Below, piece by piece: positions 17,241 to 25,085 of a DNA stretch of 36,865 nucleotides. The stretch is from Corynebacterium phoceense. GTDB lineage: Bacteria; Actinomycetota; Actinomycetes; Mycobacteriales; Mycobacteriaceae. Below the pieces are notes generated by a model that had not been told where the DNA came from, did not search any database, and saw only the letters and a program-made list of their open reading frames with translations. How positions within the stretch are numbered: the stretch's first letter is position 1; every line of letters begins with the position of its first letter. The stretch covers positions 1,274,170 to 1,311,034 of the forward strand of contig NZ_LT596208.1 in NCBI RefSeq assembly GCF_900092335.1. Reading direction: 5' to 3'. The translations under genes were made by a program, and so were the position numbers.

Positions 17241-17423
17241 TTAGCGTTACGTGACATAAATCACCCCCACCCCCTCTTGCCTAGTCACATGAGTAACATT
17301 CGTTACCTAACCTTGGGATTTAGAGAACGTCGCTGCCATGAACTTGACAGGATTATGGGGTGGATTTTTGCTTAACAGGCACTTAAACGCGCCGCCCGAC
17401 GTGCATATTCAGAATCGAACAGC
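17241..17423. other. Regulatory-looking gap upstream of the first secreted-protein cassette
   Basis: The 316-bp gap between mtr and the first A gene contains a CRP/GlxR-like palindrome, neighbouring C-tracts, an inverted repeat GTAAC-ATTC-GTTAC (17293-17306), a TTGACA hexamer (17344-17349) without a well-spaced -10, the TAGAGT promoter and a structured leader. I see no small coding region. Confidence 0.5.
17250..17265. promoter_or_regulatory. Putative GlxR (CRP-type) binding site
   Basis: The site reads CGTGACATAAATCACC. It matches the GlxR consensus TGTGA-N2-TA-N2-TCACA at every core base (GTGA, TA, TCAC) and differs only in the outermost pair. It lies 10 nt after mtr and about 170 bp upstream of the promoter of the first secreted-protein gene. 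Right beside it (17262-17275) two ACCCCC tracts resemble RamA half-sites. Confidence 0.5.
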
Positions 17424-17429
17424 TAGAGT
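17424..17429 (+). promoter_or_regulatory. -10 element (TAGAGT) of the A1-B1 cassette
   Basis: GCTAGAGTTC fits the corynebacterial GNTANANTN pattern. Transcription from here would give a leader of about 120 nt. Confidence 0.45.
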
Positions 17430-17479
17430 TCCCCAATGACACCGGCTCAAGCCGTAACACCGGCGACCGCGTGTTTCTG

Positions 17480-17526
17480 GAATTCCCCTGGGAATCCAAT
17501 AACACTTAGGTTTCCACCTGGAAGCC
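17480..17526 (+). promoter_or_regulatory. Two stem-loops in the leader of A1
   Basis: The first, about 17480-17498, is GGAATTCC-CCTG-GGAATCC with one bulged base. The second pairs GGTTTCC (17509-17515) with GGAAGCC (17520-17526). The second and the sequence TTAAGGA before the ATG recur upstream of A2. Confidence 0.5.
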
Positions 17527-17556
17527 TTGCAAGTACGACATTTAAGGACATTTGAT

Positions 17557-17961
17557 ATGCGTATCCGCAATGCAGCCATCGCCGGCGCAACCGCTCTCGC
17601 AGTCGCTTTCGGCGGCACCACCGTTGCTTCCGCTGAGGACACCGCCGCTCCGAAGCAGGAGCAGTCCTCCACCGCTAACGGCTCCTCCACCTCGGACAAC
17701 AAGGGTGAGTCCACCCCGGACGAGAAGGATGCCGCAAAGGGCGCTTCCCTCTCCTCCAAGATCAACACCGGCCTGAAGCTCGAGGGCGACAAGGAAGCTG
17801 ACGGCCAGAAGATCTTCGGCTCCTCCAAGGACCTGTCTGAGCAGCCGAAGTGGGCCAAGGTCCTGTACGGCACCACCATCGCCACCGCTATTGCCACCCT
17901 CATCGGCATGGTTGTCGGCCCGCTGGCTAACTTCGTTCAGTTCGGTCCCTTCTCCCGCTAA
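17557..17961 (+). CDS. Small secreted protein A1, first cassette (unknown function)
   Basis: The 134-residue precursor has a Sec signal peptide ending TTVASA (residue 26). A hydrophilic Ser/Thr/Lys/Glu-rich stretch (27-75) follows, then EADGQKIFG, SEQPKWAKVLYG and a hydrophobic helix (about 104-127) ending NFVQFGPFSR. The mature protein is probably exported and held by its C-terminal helix in the inner membrane or mycomembrane. I do not recognise a characterised family. It is paralogous to A2 at 18756 and more distantly to B1 and B2. TTAAGGA lies 9 nt before the ATG. B1 follows after 45 nt without a terminator, so A1 and B1 are likely co-transcribed. From memory, unverified, C. glutamicum has small secreted-protein genes in the same mtr-map interval. 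Confidence 0.85.
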   Translation: MRIRNAAIAGATALAVAFGGTTVASAEDTAAPKQEQSSTANGSSTSDNKGESTPDEKDAAKGASLSSKINTGLKLEGDKEADGQKIFGSSKDLSEQPKWAKVLYGTTIATAIATLIGMVVGPLANFVQFGPFSR

Positions 17962-18006
17962 ACGCAGCTCACCGGCTCACACCACTTTCGAAAGGTAAAA
18001 CACACA

Positions 18007-18441
18007 ATGCGTAACTTCCGCACCGCAGCCGTTGCTGCTGCCACCGCCGTCACCGTCGCTTTCGGCGGCACCGCTATCGCTTCCGCTGAGACGGGCGAGA
18101 AGCCGGCCAACAACGAGACCATCACCGAGAACCAGGACGTCACCAAGGACGCTACCGCCTCCGAGATTTTTGATGCTCTCTCCTCCAAGGACGAGAACTA
18201 CCCGACTGGGTCCTCTAAGGTTGGCGCTGTCACCGACAACAAGGTAAAAGCCAAGGGTACTGACCTCGTCGGCAAAGAGGTTAATGACGAGGCTAACCCG
18301 CAGTGGTCCAAGATCTGGCGCGACGGCACCTACGCCCTCATCGGCACCACCATTGCTGGCGCCCTGATCGCTGCCTACAACTTCGCTGTGTACAACCACA
18401 TCCTGCCGAACCACATCCTTGACCCGATCTTCAACCGCTAA
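18007..18441 (+). CDS. Small secreted protein B1, first cassette (unknown function)
   Basis: The 144-residue precursor has a Sec signal peptide ending TAIASA (residue 27). A polar linker is followed by the conserved block NPQWSKIWRDGTY and a hydrophobic helix (about 111-135) containing AAYNFAVYN, ending DPIFNR. It is paralogous to B2: the first 20 residues are nearly identical, and a 23-nt stretch coding for the YNFAVYN segment is identical in both (18374-18396 and 19464-19486). The layout of signal peptide, polar linker, PxW motif and terminal helix equals that of A1. The RBS is GAAAGG, about 11 nt before the ATG. A strong terminator follows at 18471. Function unknown. Confidence 0.85.
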   Translation: MRNFRTAAVAAATAVTVAFGGTAIASAETGEKPANNETITENQDVTKDATASEIFDALSSKDENYPTGSSKVGAVTDNKVKAKGTDLVGKEVNDEANPQWSKIWRDGTYALIGTTIAGALIAAYNFAVYNHILPNHILDPIFNR

Positions 18442-18470
18442 GCCACTCGCTTAGACGAAGACGTCTGGAT

Positions 18471-18502
18471 GAAGACCCGCACATTGTGCGGGTCTTCTTT
18501 TT
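18471..18502 (+). terminator. Terminator of the A1-B1 cassette
   Basis: GAAGACCCGCA pairs perfectly with TGCGGGTCTTC around CATTG and is followed directly by TTTTT. Confidence 0.93.
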
Positions 18503-18615
18503 GTCTTGATTCACCCAAATTTCATTCAGGCAGATAAATGGGGCTAACGCAGTAAATATTTATCTACCTGTAGGCGAATTGTTACCCCCATGCCCCTTTG
18601 CTGTGCGTAATGCTC
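18503..18615. other. Region upstream of the second cassette promoter
   Basis: Part of the 314-bp gap between B1 and A2. It is more AT-rich than the surrounding genes and contains a 13-bp imperfect inverted repeat (18527-18570). I see no coding region in it. Confidence 0.5.
18527..18570. repeat. 13-bp inverted repeat upstream of the A2 promoter
   Basis: CAGGCAGATAAAT (18527-18539) pairs with ATTTATCTACCTG (18558-18570) at 12 of 13 positions around an 18-nt centre. It ends 45 bp before the TATACT -10 element, a typical operator or activator position. Confidence 0.55.
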
Positions 18616-18621
18616 TATACT
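18616..18621 (+). promoter_or_regulatory. -10 element (TATACT) of the A2-B2 cassette
   Basis: TATACT is a strong corynebacterial -10 match. It would give a leader of about 128 nt, similar in length to that of A1. Confidence 0.55.
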
Positions 18622-18678
18622 TGCTAGCGCAACATCGACCGTCCGTTACATTTCCGTAATCGGACTCGAGATGCTCGA

Positions 18679-18725
18679 GAATCTCTTCGTGAGATTCACA
18701 CATGGGTTTCCTTCCCCCGGAAGCC
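18679..18725 (+). promoter_or_regulatory. Two stem-loops in the leader of A2
   Basis: GAATCTC-TTCGT-GAGATTC (18679-18697) is a perfect 7-bp stem. GGTTTCC (18705-18711) pairs with GGAAGCC (18719-18725), the same stem as upstream of A1 but with a different loop. TTAAGGA follows before the ATG. Confidence 0.55.
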
Positions 18726-18755
18726 GCGCACAGACAACTCTTAAGGATTTTTGAT

Positions 18756-19097
18756 ATGCGTATTCGCAAGGCCGCCATCGCTGGCGCAACCGCCCTCGCC
18801 GTCGCTTTCTCCGGCGCTTCCATCGCCACTGCGGCTGAGGCTCCTTCTGACCAGAACACCACCTCCTCCAACCAGACCGAGAACAAGGGTGGCTCCTCCA
18901 AGATCGGCGACGCTCTGGACGCCAACACGAACGCCGATGGCCGTAAAGTCTTCGGCCAGGACGCCGACGTTTCGTCCCAGCCGGCTTGGGCACAGGCTCT
19001 GTACGGCATCGGAATCGCTTCCGCCGTCGTCACCGTCATCGGTGGCCTCGTCGGTCCGGCCCTGAACTTCATCAAGTTCGGCCCCATCAAGTTCTAG
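18756..19097 (+). CDS. Small secreted protein A2, second cassette (unknown function)
   Basis: The 113-residue precursor has a Sec signal peptide ending ASIATA (residue 26), a shorter polar linker than A1, then NADGRKVFG, SSQPAWAQALYG and a hydrophobic helix (about 83-106) ending NFIKFGPIKF. The conserved A-type pattern shared with A1 is ADGxKxFG, then QPxWAxxLYG, then VGPxxNFxxFGP. The signal-peptide coding sequence is nearly identical to A1, while the linker has diverged in length and composition, as expected for an exposed region. ATG 18756 is preceded by TTAAGGA, as in A1. B2 follows after 50 nt. Confidence 0.85.
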   Translation: MRIRKAAIAGATALAVAFSGASIATAAEAPSDQNTTSSNQTENKGGSSKIGDALDANTNADGRKVFGQDADVSSQPAWAQALYGIGIASAVVTVIGGLVGPALNFIKFGPIKF

Positions 19098-19147
19098 TAA
19101 CGGCCTTACAGCCCCTACCAAAATCTTTTTGAAAGGTATTCACTTCA

Positions 19148-19540
19148 ATGCGTAACTTCCGCACTGCCGCCGTTGCTCTTGCAACCGCCACCACCGTCGC
19201 TTTCGGCGGCGTTTCCGCTGCTACCGCTGCCGAGACCGAGAACACCGGCGCTCTGTCTGCCGCCGCTAAGGGCGCTTCCTCCGAGGGCGAGGGTTCGCTG
19301 TCCTCCAAGGCTGGCGATGCTACCGGCAAAGACACCCCTGCCAACGGCCGCGACCTGCTCGGCTCTTCCGTCGACGACGATAAGAACCCGCAGTGGGCTC
19401 AGCTGTGGCGCGACACCACCTACGTCGGTGTTGCCGCTGCTGCTGTCTCCGTTGCCGTCGCAACCTACAACTTCGCTGTGTACAACGGCGTTATCCCTGA
19501 CTACGTTGCTCAGGCAATGAACGGTCAGCTGAAGTTCTAA
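19148..19540 (+). CDS. Small secreted protein B2, second cassette (unknown function)
   Basis: The 130-residue precursor has a Sec signal peptide ending VSAATA (residue 27). A polar linker rich in Ser, Gly and Lys is followed by NPQWAQLWRDTTY and a hydrophobic helix (about 98-121) with ATYNFAVYNGVIP, ending NGQLKF. It is paralogous to B1. The order A-B-A-B with matching leaders shows duplication of a whole two-gene unit. The RBS is GAAAGG, with the ATG about 12 nt downstream. Two hairpins follow, the first a clear terminator. Confidence 0.85.
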   Translation: MRNFRTAAVALATATTVAFGGVSAATAAETENTGALSAAAKGASSEGEGSLSSKAGDATGKDTPANGRDLLGSSVDDDKNPQWAQLWRDTTYVGVAAAAVSVAVATYNFAVYNGVIPDYVAQAMNGQLKF

Positions 19541-19561
19541 TGTAGAACCTTCACGCCTTCA

Positions 19562-19588
19562 AGCGCTCCGCACTGCGGGGCGCTTTTT
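19562..19588 (+). terminator. Terminator of the A2-B2 cassette
   Basis: AGCGCTCCGC pairs with GCGGGGCGCT (one G-U pair) around a 3-nt loop and runs into TTTTT. Confidence 0.9.
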
Positions 19589-19640
19589 CATCTCTCAAAT
19601 AGGACTGAGCTTAAGGCGTAGGGATGAACAGTAGGCACAG

Positions 19641-19683
19641 AGAAGCGCCCGTTCCACCGCACAGTGGTGGGACGGGCGCTTCT
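19641..19683. terminator. Long hairpin between B2 and map
   Basis: AGAAGCGCCCGTTCCACC (19641-19658) pairs with GGTGGGACGGGCGCTTCT (19666-19683) with a single G-U/A-C position. It is probably the map terminator, 47 nt after the map stop, although neither strand has a proper T-run. Confidence 0.6.
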
Positions 19684-19729
19684 GTTCGCTCTGTGAGTCG
19701 CTATGAGGTTCGTTGAGCGACTGTTTCGA

Positions 19730-20602
19730 TTAGTCTTCGTCGGGAAGAGTGAGGATTTCCGGCTCGCCCTCTTCCTGGATGACGAGGGTGTGCTCGAACT
19801 GAGCGGTGAACTTTCCGTCCTTGTTCTGGACGGTCCAGTCGTTATCCCAGATCTCGTAGTCGAGGCCTCCGAGGTTAATCATCGGCTCGATGGTGAGCGT
19901 CATGCCCGGCTCCAGTACGTTTCGGTAGGCCATGGAGTCGTAATGCAGGACAACGAGGCCGTTGTGGAACGTGGGCCCCACACCGTGGCCGGTGAAGTCG
20001 GTAACGACGTTGTAGCCGAAGCGGTGTGCGTAGGACTCGATAACGCGGCCGATGACGTTAATCTCGCGACCAGCCTTGGCGACCTTGATGCCGCGCATCA
20101 TAGCTTCCTTGGTGCGTTCGACAAGCAGCCGGTGCTCTTCGGAGACGTTGCCAGCGAGGAAGGTGGCGTTGGTGTCGCCGTGGACGCCGTTCTTGTAGGC
20201 GGTGACGTCAATGTTGACGATGTCGCCGTCCTCGATGACGGTCGTGTCCGGAATGCCGTGGCACACGATCTCATTCAAGGAGACGCAGCAGGACTTCGGG
20301 AAGTTCATGTAGCCCAGGGTCGACGGGTAAGCACCATGGTCGCACATGTACTCGTGCGCAATGCGGTCGATCTCGTCGGTGGTCACGCCGGGGGCGACAG
20401 CCTTGCCCGCTTCTTTGAGGGCGTTGGCGGCAATCTTGGACGACTCGCGCATGGCCTCGATGACCTCAGGGGTCTGAACGAAAGGTTCGCCGATGTTTTC
20501 TTGGACCGAGTCCTTCCACACGTACTCGGGACGCTCGATAGAGTCAGGGACGGTGCGAACGGGGGTGGGCTTTCCTGGGGTAAGTTTTGCGCGATTGCTC
20601 AT
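19730..20602 (-). CDS. map: Methionine aminopeptidase, type I with N-terminal extension
   Basis: Removes the initiator methionine from nascent proteins. The 290 residues carry the five metal ligands of the pita-bread fold: D132 (NIDVTAY), D143 (GDTNATF), H206 (TGHGVG), E239 (IEPMI) and E270 (QFEHTLVI), plus H115 in the substrate site. The first 40 residues form the Pro-rich N-terminal extension ([11 protein letters not shown]) typical of actinobacterial type Ic enzymes, which is thought to contact the ribosome. ATG 20602 is chosen because the extension then has its usual length, and TACCAT (20615-20610) ends 7 nt before it. It follows the PBP gene on the same strand. Confidence 0.96.
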   Translation of the reverse strand: MSNRAKLTPGKPTPVRTVPDSIERPEYVWKDSVQENIGEPFVQTPEVIEAMRESSKIAANALKEAGKAVAPGVTTDEIDRIAHEYMCDHGAYPSTLGYMNFPKSCCVSLNEIVCHGIPDTTVIEDGDIVNIDVTAYKNGVHGDTNATFLAGNVSEEHRLLVERTKEAMMRGIKVAKAGREINVIGRVIESYAHRFGYNVVTDFTGHGVGPTFHNGLVVLHYDSMAYRNVLEPGMTLTIEPMINLGGLDYEIWDNDWTVQNKDGKFTAQFEHTLVIQEEGEPEILTLPDED

Positions 20603-20676
20603 GCCGTCTATGGTAGTCCCCCACCCTGCCACCCCGGCGGTCGGGTTGGGCGGCGGCGATGAGGGGCATCGGCAAG

Positions 20677-22488
20677 CTACTCGGCGCCGCCGGTGGCGAC
20701 CTGCTCGGGGTCCTGCTGAGTGCGCAGTTCGTCAAGACGCTTGAAGAAGCTGTCCGTGATGGCGACGGAGGTCTCGGAACCGCCGCCGAGGACGACGAGG
20801 GTGGCAAAGGCAATGTCATCATCGCGGAAGCCGGTGAACCACGCGTGGGAACCGCCGTTGATTTCGGCCTCACCGGTCTTGCCATAGATGGTGCCGCCAG
20901 CGCCCATGCCGCGTGCGGTACCGGACGTGACCGTGGCGCGCATGAGGGTGCGAAGGTTGTCGATGACGACGGGTGACGGGCCATCGGGGTTCTCCGAGAC
21001 GGTCGTCTTCTGCCCCGCGATGAGGGTCGGAGTGGGACGCACGCCTGCGGCGACGGTGGACGAAGCCAGAACCATGCCGAAGGGGCTCACGAGGTCCGCG
21101 CCCTGGCCGTAGCCGGCTTCGGTGCGCTCCAGTGGAGTCTCTCCCTCGGGGATGGAGCCGGTAATCGTGGTCAATCCAGGAATGTCGTAGTCGAGGCCCA
21201 GACCGAAGCGGGAGCCTTCCTCCTTGAGTTCGCCCTCACCGAGGTCGGTCGAGATGTTTGCGAAGGTCGTGTTGCAGGACTGTGCAAAGGCTTCTTCGAG
21301 CGAGACGCTGCCCAGGGAGAAGCCGTTATAGTTCGTGACGGTGCGGCCGTAGATATCCATCGTGCCGGGGCACGGGACGATAGTGCCGGAGTTGAGGCCT
21401 TGCTTGTCCACGCCAGCGGAGGCGGTGATGATCTTGAACACGGAGCCGGGCGGGAACTGACCGGACAGGGCCAGGTCGCCTTTCTTATCGGCGGCATCGG
21501 TCTGCGCGACGGCGAGGATTTCGCCGGTGGAGGGACGCATGGCGACAAGCATGGCCTCGGAGTCCGCGCGGAGATCCACGGCTTGCTCCGCGGCGCGCTG
21601 GACGTTGTAATCAATACCCACGCGGATGGCGGGCGACGGGGTGGCGTCGTGGAATTCGACGTCGCTGAGTGAAGCGCCGTTCTCGTTAACGACGGCGATG
21701 CGCCAGCCATTCGTGCCGTCCAGCTTGTCCGCGACGATGGAACGCACACGGGACATGATGTCGGTGGCAAAGCCCGTCTCTTTGGTGATGAGCGCCGGCT
21801 CTTCATTGAAGCGGACTCCGGGAAGGTTGGCGCCTTGGATGGCGTTGCGGTCTCCCTCGTTGTAGAGACCCACGGAGTAGGTCTCCCCTGCCTCTTCAAG
21901 GTTCGTGGCGAGCTCGCCCGCGTCCTGGTTGACGAGGGGCGCGAGCTGGCCCGCGAGCGCGCGCATATCGCCGGAGGAGGTGTCGACGAGAAGGCGGTAT
22001 TGAACGCCCGGGCTCATAAGCTCGACGCCGTCGGAACTCACGACGGAGGCTCGGTCGGCGACAACGGGGCGCAGCTCGAGGTGCTGGTGGGCGCCGAGCT
22101 TGGGGTGCAGCGCCGTGGATTCCCAATTAACGGTCCACGTTTTATCGACCTTGGTGAGTACGGCCTTGGCGTCGTAGGTGAGTTCGCGGTCCTTGGGCAG
22201 GTCCCACGTCACGGAGTAGTTGGCGGTAGCGACGGAGTCTTGTTGGTCGATAGAGGTGAGCTCAACGTCGAGGCCCTCGGCTTGGAGGCCGGAGTACGTT
22301 TCCCCGTACTGTTCCGCGGCAATGTCAGGGTCGTCGACGACGCTTTTGAGTGCGTCGACGTCGTGGTTTTCAAGCGCCGCAATGAAGTCCTCAGCGACCG
22401 GATCCGCCGCGACCGGTTTGGGCGTACACGCAGCCAGCGAGGTGCCCATAATCCCCGCTACGCAAAGAAAAGCCGCCGTCCGTTTCAT
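20677..22488 (-). CDS. Class B penicillin-binding lipoprotein (PBP-lipo type)
   Basis: D,D-transpeptidase that cross-links peptidoglycan. The 603-residue precursor has a lipoprotein signal peptide with lipobox LAAC (C21). An NTF2-like MecA-N domain (about 30-140), a PBP dimer domain and a transpeptidase domain follow. Active-site motifs are SVFK (S349-K352), SCN (S404-N406) and KTG (K537-G539). The lipoprotein anchor instead of a membrane helix and the position close to ispG and map match mycobacterial Rv2864c (PBP-lipo). The MecA-N domain is also found in beta-lactam-tolerant PBPs, so reduced beta-lactam affinity is possible but not shown. ATG 22488 fits the signal peptide; a GTG 12 nt upstream is an alternative. 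Confidence 0.95.
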   Translation of the reverse strand: MKRTAAFLCVAGIMGTSLAACTPKPVAADPVAEDFIAALENHDVDALKSVVDDPDIAAEQYGETYSGLQAEGLDVELTSIDQQDSVATANYSVTWDLPKDRELTYDAKAVLTKVDKTWTVNWESTALHPKLGAHQHLELRPVVADRASVVSSDGVELMSPGVQYRLLVDTSSGDMRALAGQLAPLVNQDAGELATNLEEAGETYSVGLYNEGDRNAIQGANLPGVRFNEEPALITKETGFATDIMSRVRSIVADKLDGTNGWRIAVVNENGASLSDVEFHDATPSPAIRVGIDYNVQRAAEQAVDLRADSEAMLVAMRPSTGEILAVAQTDAADKKGDLALSGQFPPGSVFKIITASAGVDKQGLNSGTIVPCPGTMDIYGRTVTNYNGFSLGSVSLEEAFAQSCNTTFANISTDLGEGELKEEGSRFGLGLDYDIPGLTTITGSIPEGETPLERTEAGYGQGADLVSPFGMVLASSTVAAGVRPTPTLIAGQKTTVSENPDGPSPVVIDNLRTLMRATVTSGTARGMGAGGTIYGKTGEAEINGGSHAWFTGFRDDDIAFATLVVLGGGSETSVAITDSFFKRLDELRTQQDPEQVATGGAE

Positions 22489-22538
22489 GTCTTTCAACAC
22501 TACTGGGACGGCGGCACAACGCGGGTTAGGCGCGCGGT

Positions 22539-23702
22539 TTAGCGGGTAACGCGAACCTCGGCCTTGGCGCCTTCGACGGCCTCAAGGCCCTGCTCATCGG
22601 CAATGCGCATGGCTTCTTCAATGAGGGTTTCCACAATCTGGGACTCAGGTACGGTCTTGACCACTTCGCCCTTGACGAAGATCTGGCCCTTGCCGTTGCC
22701 AGAAGCAACACCAAGGTCAGCGTCGCGGGCCTCGCCCGGACCGTTGACGACGCAGCCCATGACGGCCACGCGGATGGGGAACTCCATGCCCTCGAGGCCA
22801 GCGGTGACTTCCTCGGCGAGCTTGTACACGTCGACCTGGGCGCGGCCGCAGGACGGGCAAGAGACGATCTCCAGCTTGCGCGGGCGCAGGTTGAGCGACT
22901 GCAGGATCTGGTCACCGACCTTAATCTCCTCGACCGGGTCTGCGGACAGGGAGACGCGGATGGTGTCGCCGATGCCCTGCGAGAGCAGAGCGCCGAAGGC
23001 GACGGAGGACTTGATGGTGCCCATGAACTTCGGGCCAGCCTCGGTCACGCCGAGGTGGAGCGGGTAGTCCGTCTTCTCTGCGAGCTGGCGGTAGGCCTCG
23101 ACCATGAGGACCGGATCCGAGTGCTTGACGGAGATGGCAATATCGCCAAAGCCGTGCTCCTCGAACAAGCCAGCCTCCCAGATGGCGGACTCGACGAGGG
23201 CCTCCGGGGTGGCCTTGCCGTACTTTTCGAGCATGCGCTTGTCCAGGGAGCCACCGTTGACGCCGATGCGGATCGGGATACCAGCGTCCGAAGCCGCCTT
23301 AGCGACCTCCTTAACGCGGCCGTCGAACTCCTTGATGTTGCCCGGGTTAACGCGGATAGCAGCGCAGCCAGCGTCGATAGCCTGGAAGATGTACTTCGGC
23401 TGGAAGTGGATGTCCGCGATGACCGGGATGGGAGACTTCTTGGCGATGGCCGGCAGAGCCTCCGCATCGATCGGCTTCGGGCACGCCACGCGCACGATGT
23501 CACAGCCGGAAGCCGTGAGCTGAGCGATCTGCTGGAGGGTCGCATTGACGTCATGAGTCTTGGTGGTCGTCATCGACTGCACCGAGATCGGGTGCTCGGA
23601 GCCAACGCCCACGGGGCCGACGAAGAGCTGACGCGTTTTACGACGCGGCGCCAAAGTCGGGGCAGGTCCGTCCGGCATTCCGAGTCCGATGGGGGTTGAC
23701 AT
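22539..23702 (-). CDS. ispG: 4-hydroxy-3-methylbut-2-enyl diphosphate synthase (GcpE/IspG)
   Basis: Iron-sulfur enzyme of the MEP isoprenoid pathway that converts MEcPP to HMBPP. The 387 residues form a TIM-barrel domain (start [20 protein letters not shown]) and a C-terminal [4Fe-4S] domain with C282 and C285 (CPSCGR) and C317 ([16 protein letters not shown]). ATG 23702 has AGGAGAACGT just upstream. It is in the order dxr-rip1-ispG, but a 162-bp gap after rip1 with possible -10 hexamers (TAGAGT on the minus strand near 23760) suggests its own promoter. Confidence 0.97.
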   Translation of the reverse strand: MSTPIGLGMPDGPAPTLAPRRKTRQLFVGPVGVGSEHPISVQSMTTTKTHDVNATLQQIAQLTASGCDIVRVACPKPIDAEALPAIAKKSPIPVIADIHFQPKYIFQAIDAGCAAIRVNPGNIKEFDGRVKEVAKAASDAGIPIRIGVNGGSLDKRMLEKYGKATPEALVESAIWEAGLFEEHGFGDIAISVKHSDPVLMVEAYRQLAEKTDYPLHLGVTEAGPKFMGTIKSSVAFGALLSQGIGDTIRVSLSADPVEEIKVGDQILQSLNLRPRKLEIVSCPSCGRAQVDVYKLAEEVTAGLEGMEFPIRVAVMGCVVNGPGEARDADLGVASGNGKGQIFVKGEVVKTVPESQIVETLIEEAMRIADEQGLEAVEGAKAEVRVTR

Positions 23703-23864
23703 ACGTTCTCCTATTTACTGGAAAAAAGATGGGTACACGGGGGTTTAGATGCAAACCACTCTACGCTATCCATACAGTCTAATGACTATGGCAAATGGGC
23801 AGAGCTGGAGGTTCTGAGTTTCACCATCGGTGCAGTCAGTGACACGTCCTACACCACGTGGCGT

Positions 23865-25073
23865 TTAGCCAAAGAGACGAATCGGGTTCACCACATCCGC
23901 GATGATGACGAGCGCGCCGAAGGTCATGAGAATGGCCGCCATGACGTAGGTGACCGGCATGAGGCGCGTGTAGTCGGCCGGACCCTTGGCTGCCAGGCCG
24001 CGGGCGCGGCGCAGGGAGTCGCGGATTTTCTCGTACGCGATCACCGCAATGTGGCCGCCGTCGAAGGGCGGCAACGGGATGAGGTTAAACAGCGCAAGGA
24101 AGTAGTTGAGCGAGGCCAGCATCATGAAGAAGGAGGACCACAGGCTATTCTCCACGAGCTCGCCGCCCACGCGGGAGGCACCGACGACGGACATGGGCGA
24201 ATCATCGGCGCGGTTGTGGCCGAAGATGGACGCGACGATGCCGGGGACCTTCTCCGGCATGTGGATGATGGCGTCGACGGTGGACTTGGCCAGGTACCAC
24301 GAGTAATCCGCGGTCGCCGGGACAGCGGTGGCGGCATTGTATTTCTTGACGATATCGAGCGGCGCGTTGGTGAGACCGATGGAGCCGGCCTCGACCGTCT
24401 GCCCGTCCGTGGTGAGACGCTTGACGGTGTCGAGGTGGACTTCAAAGTCGCGGGGCTGGCCGTCGCGTTCGACGGTGAGCGTGACGGTCTCCCCCGGCTT
24501 GGCGATGACCGCCTCGCGCAGTGCGTTGAAGTCCGCAAGCTCCTCACCGTCGAGGGCGACGATGATATCGCCGGGCTCAACGCCGGCCGCGCCGGCAGGA
24601 CCGGTGCCGGTGCAGTCTTCGTAGGTGCTTTCGTCGATCTGGTCGGCGGAGCACACCACCTCGCCGACTTTGGGACGCACGTCCGCGTGGACGTCGGGCA
24701 GGCCTGTGGTCACGGCGACGCAGAAAAGAATAGAGAAGCCCAGCACGATGTTGACGAGGATGCCGGCGGCCATGACGAGGACGCGCTGCCAGGCTGGCTT
24801 CTTGTACATCGCATACGGCTCTTCCTCGTCGGTGAGGAATTCGTCGTTGGCGGTCATGCCCGCGATGTCGCAAAAGCCGCCCACGGGCAGGGCCGCGAAT
24901 CCGTACTCGGTGCGGCCTTTCTTCTTCGCCCATATCTTGGGGCCGAAACCGATGTAGTAGCGGCGTACCCACATGCCAAACGAACGGGCGGTGAGCATAT
25001 GGCCCGCCTCGTGCAGGGCGATGGTGATGCCGATGCCTAGGGCGAAGAGAAGAATGCCCAGAATATAGGCCAT
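23865..25073 (-). CDS. rip1: Site-2 intramembrane zinc metalloprotease (RseP/Rip1, M50)
   Basis: Cleaves membrane proteins such as anti-sigma factors within the bilayer. The 402 residues carry HEAGH (H21, E22, H25) in the first helix and the third zinc ligand D338 in LIPLPPFDGGHI. A PDZ domain lies near the middle (GAAGVEPGDIIVALDGEELAD). There are about four membrane helices. The gene lies 12 nt downstream of dxr and is probably co-transcribed with it, an arrangement conserved with mycobacterial dxr-rip1-gcpE. The anti-sigma substrate is not encoded in this window. Confidence 0.95.
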   Translation of the reverse strand: MAYILGILLFALGIGITIALHEAGHMLTARSFGMWVRRYYIGFGPKIWAKKKGRTEYGFAALPVGGFCDIAGMTANDEFLTDEEEPYAMYKKPAWQRVLVMAAGILVNIVLGFSILFCVAVTTGLPDVHADVRPKVGEVVCSADQIDESTYEDCTGTGPAGAAGVEPGDIIVALDGEELADFNALREAVIAKPGETVTLTVERDGQPRDFEVHLDTVKRLTTDGQTVEAGSIGLTNAPLDIVKKYNAATAVPATADYSWYLAKSTVDAIIHMPEKVPGIVASIFGHNRADDSPMSVVGASRVGGELVENSLWSSFFMMLASLNYFLALFNLIPLPPFDGGHIAVIAYEKIRDSLRRARGLAAKGPADYTRLMPVTYVMAAILMTFGALVIIADVVNPIRLFG

Positions 25074-25085
25074 AGGTGAAGTGTC

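Noticed and set aside
17293-17318. DtxR (iron) box near TTACCTAACC
   Set aside because: Only one half resembles the DtxR consensus; the other half does not match.
17557-19540. PorA/PorH-type porin genes
   Set aside because: Known PorA/PorH are about 45-60 residues without signal peptides; these proteins have signal peptides and are about twice as long.
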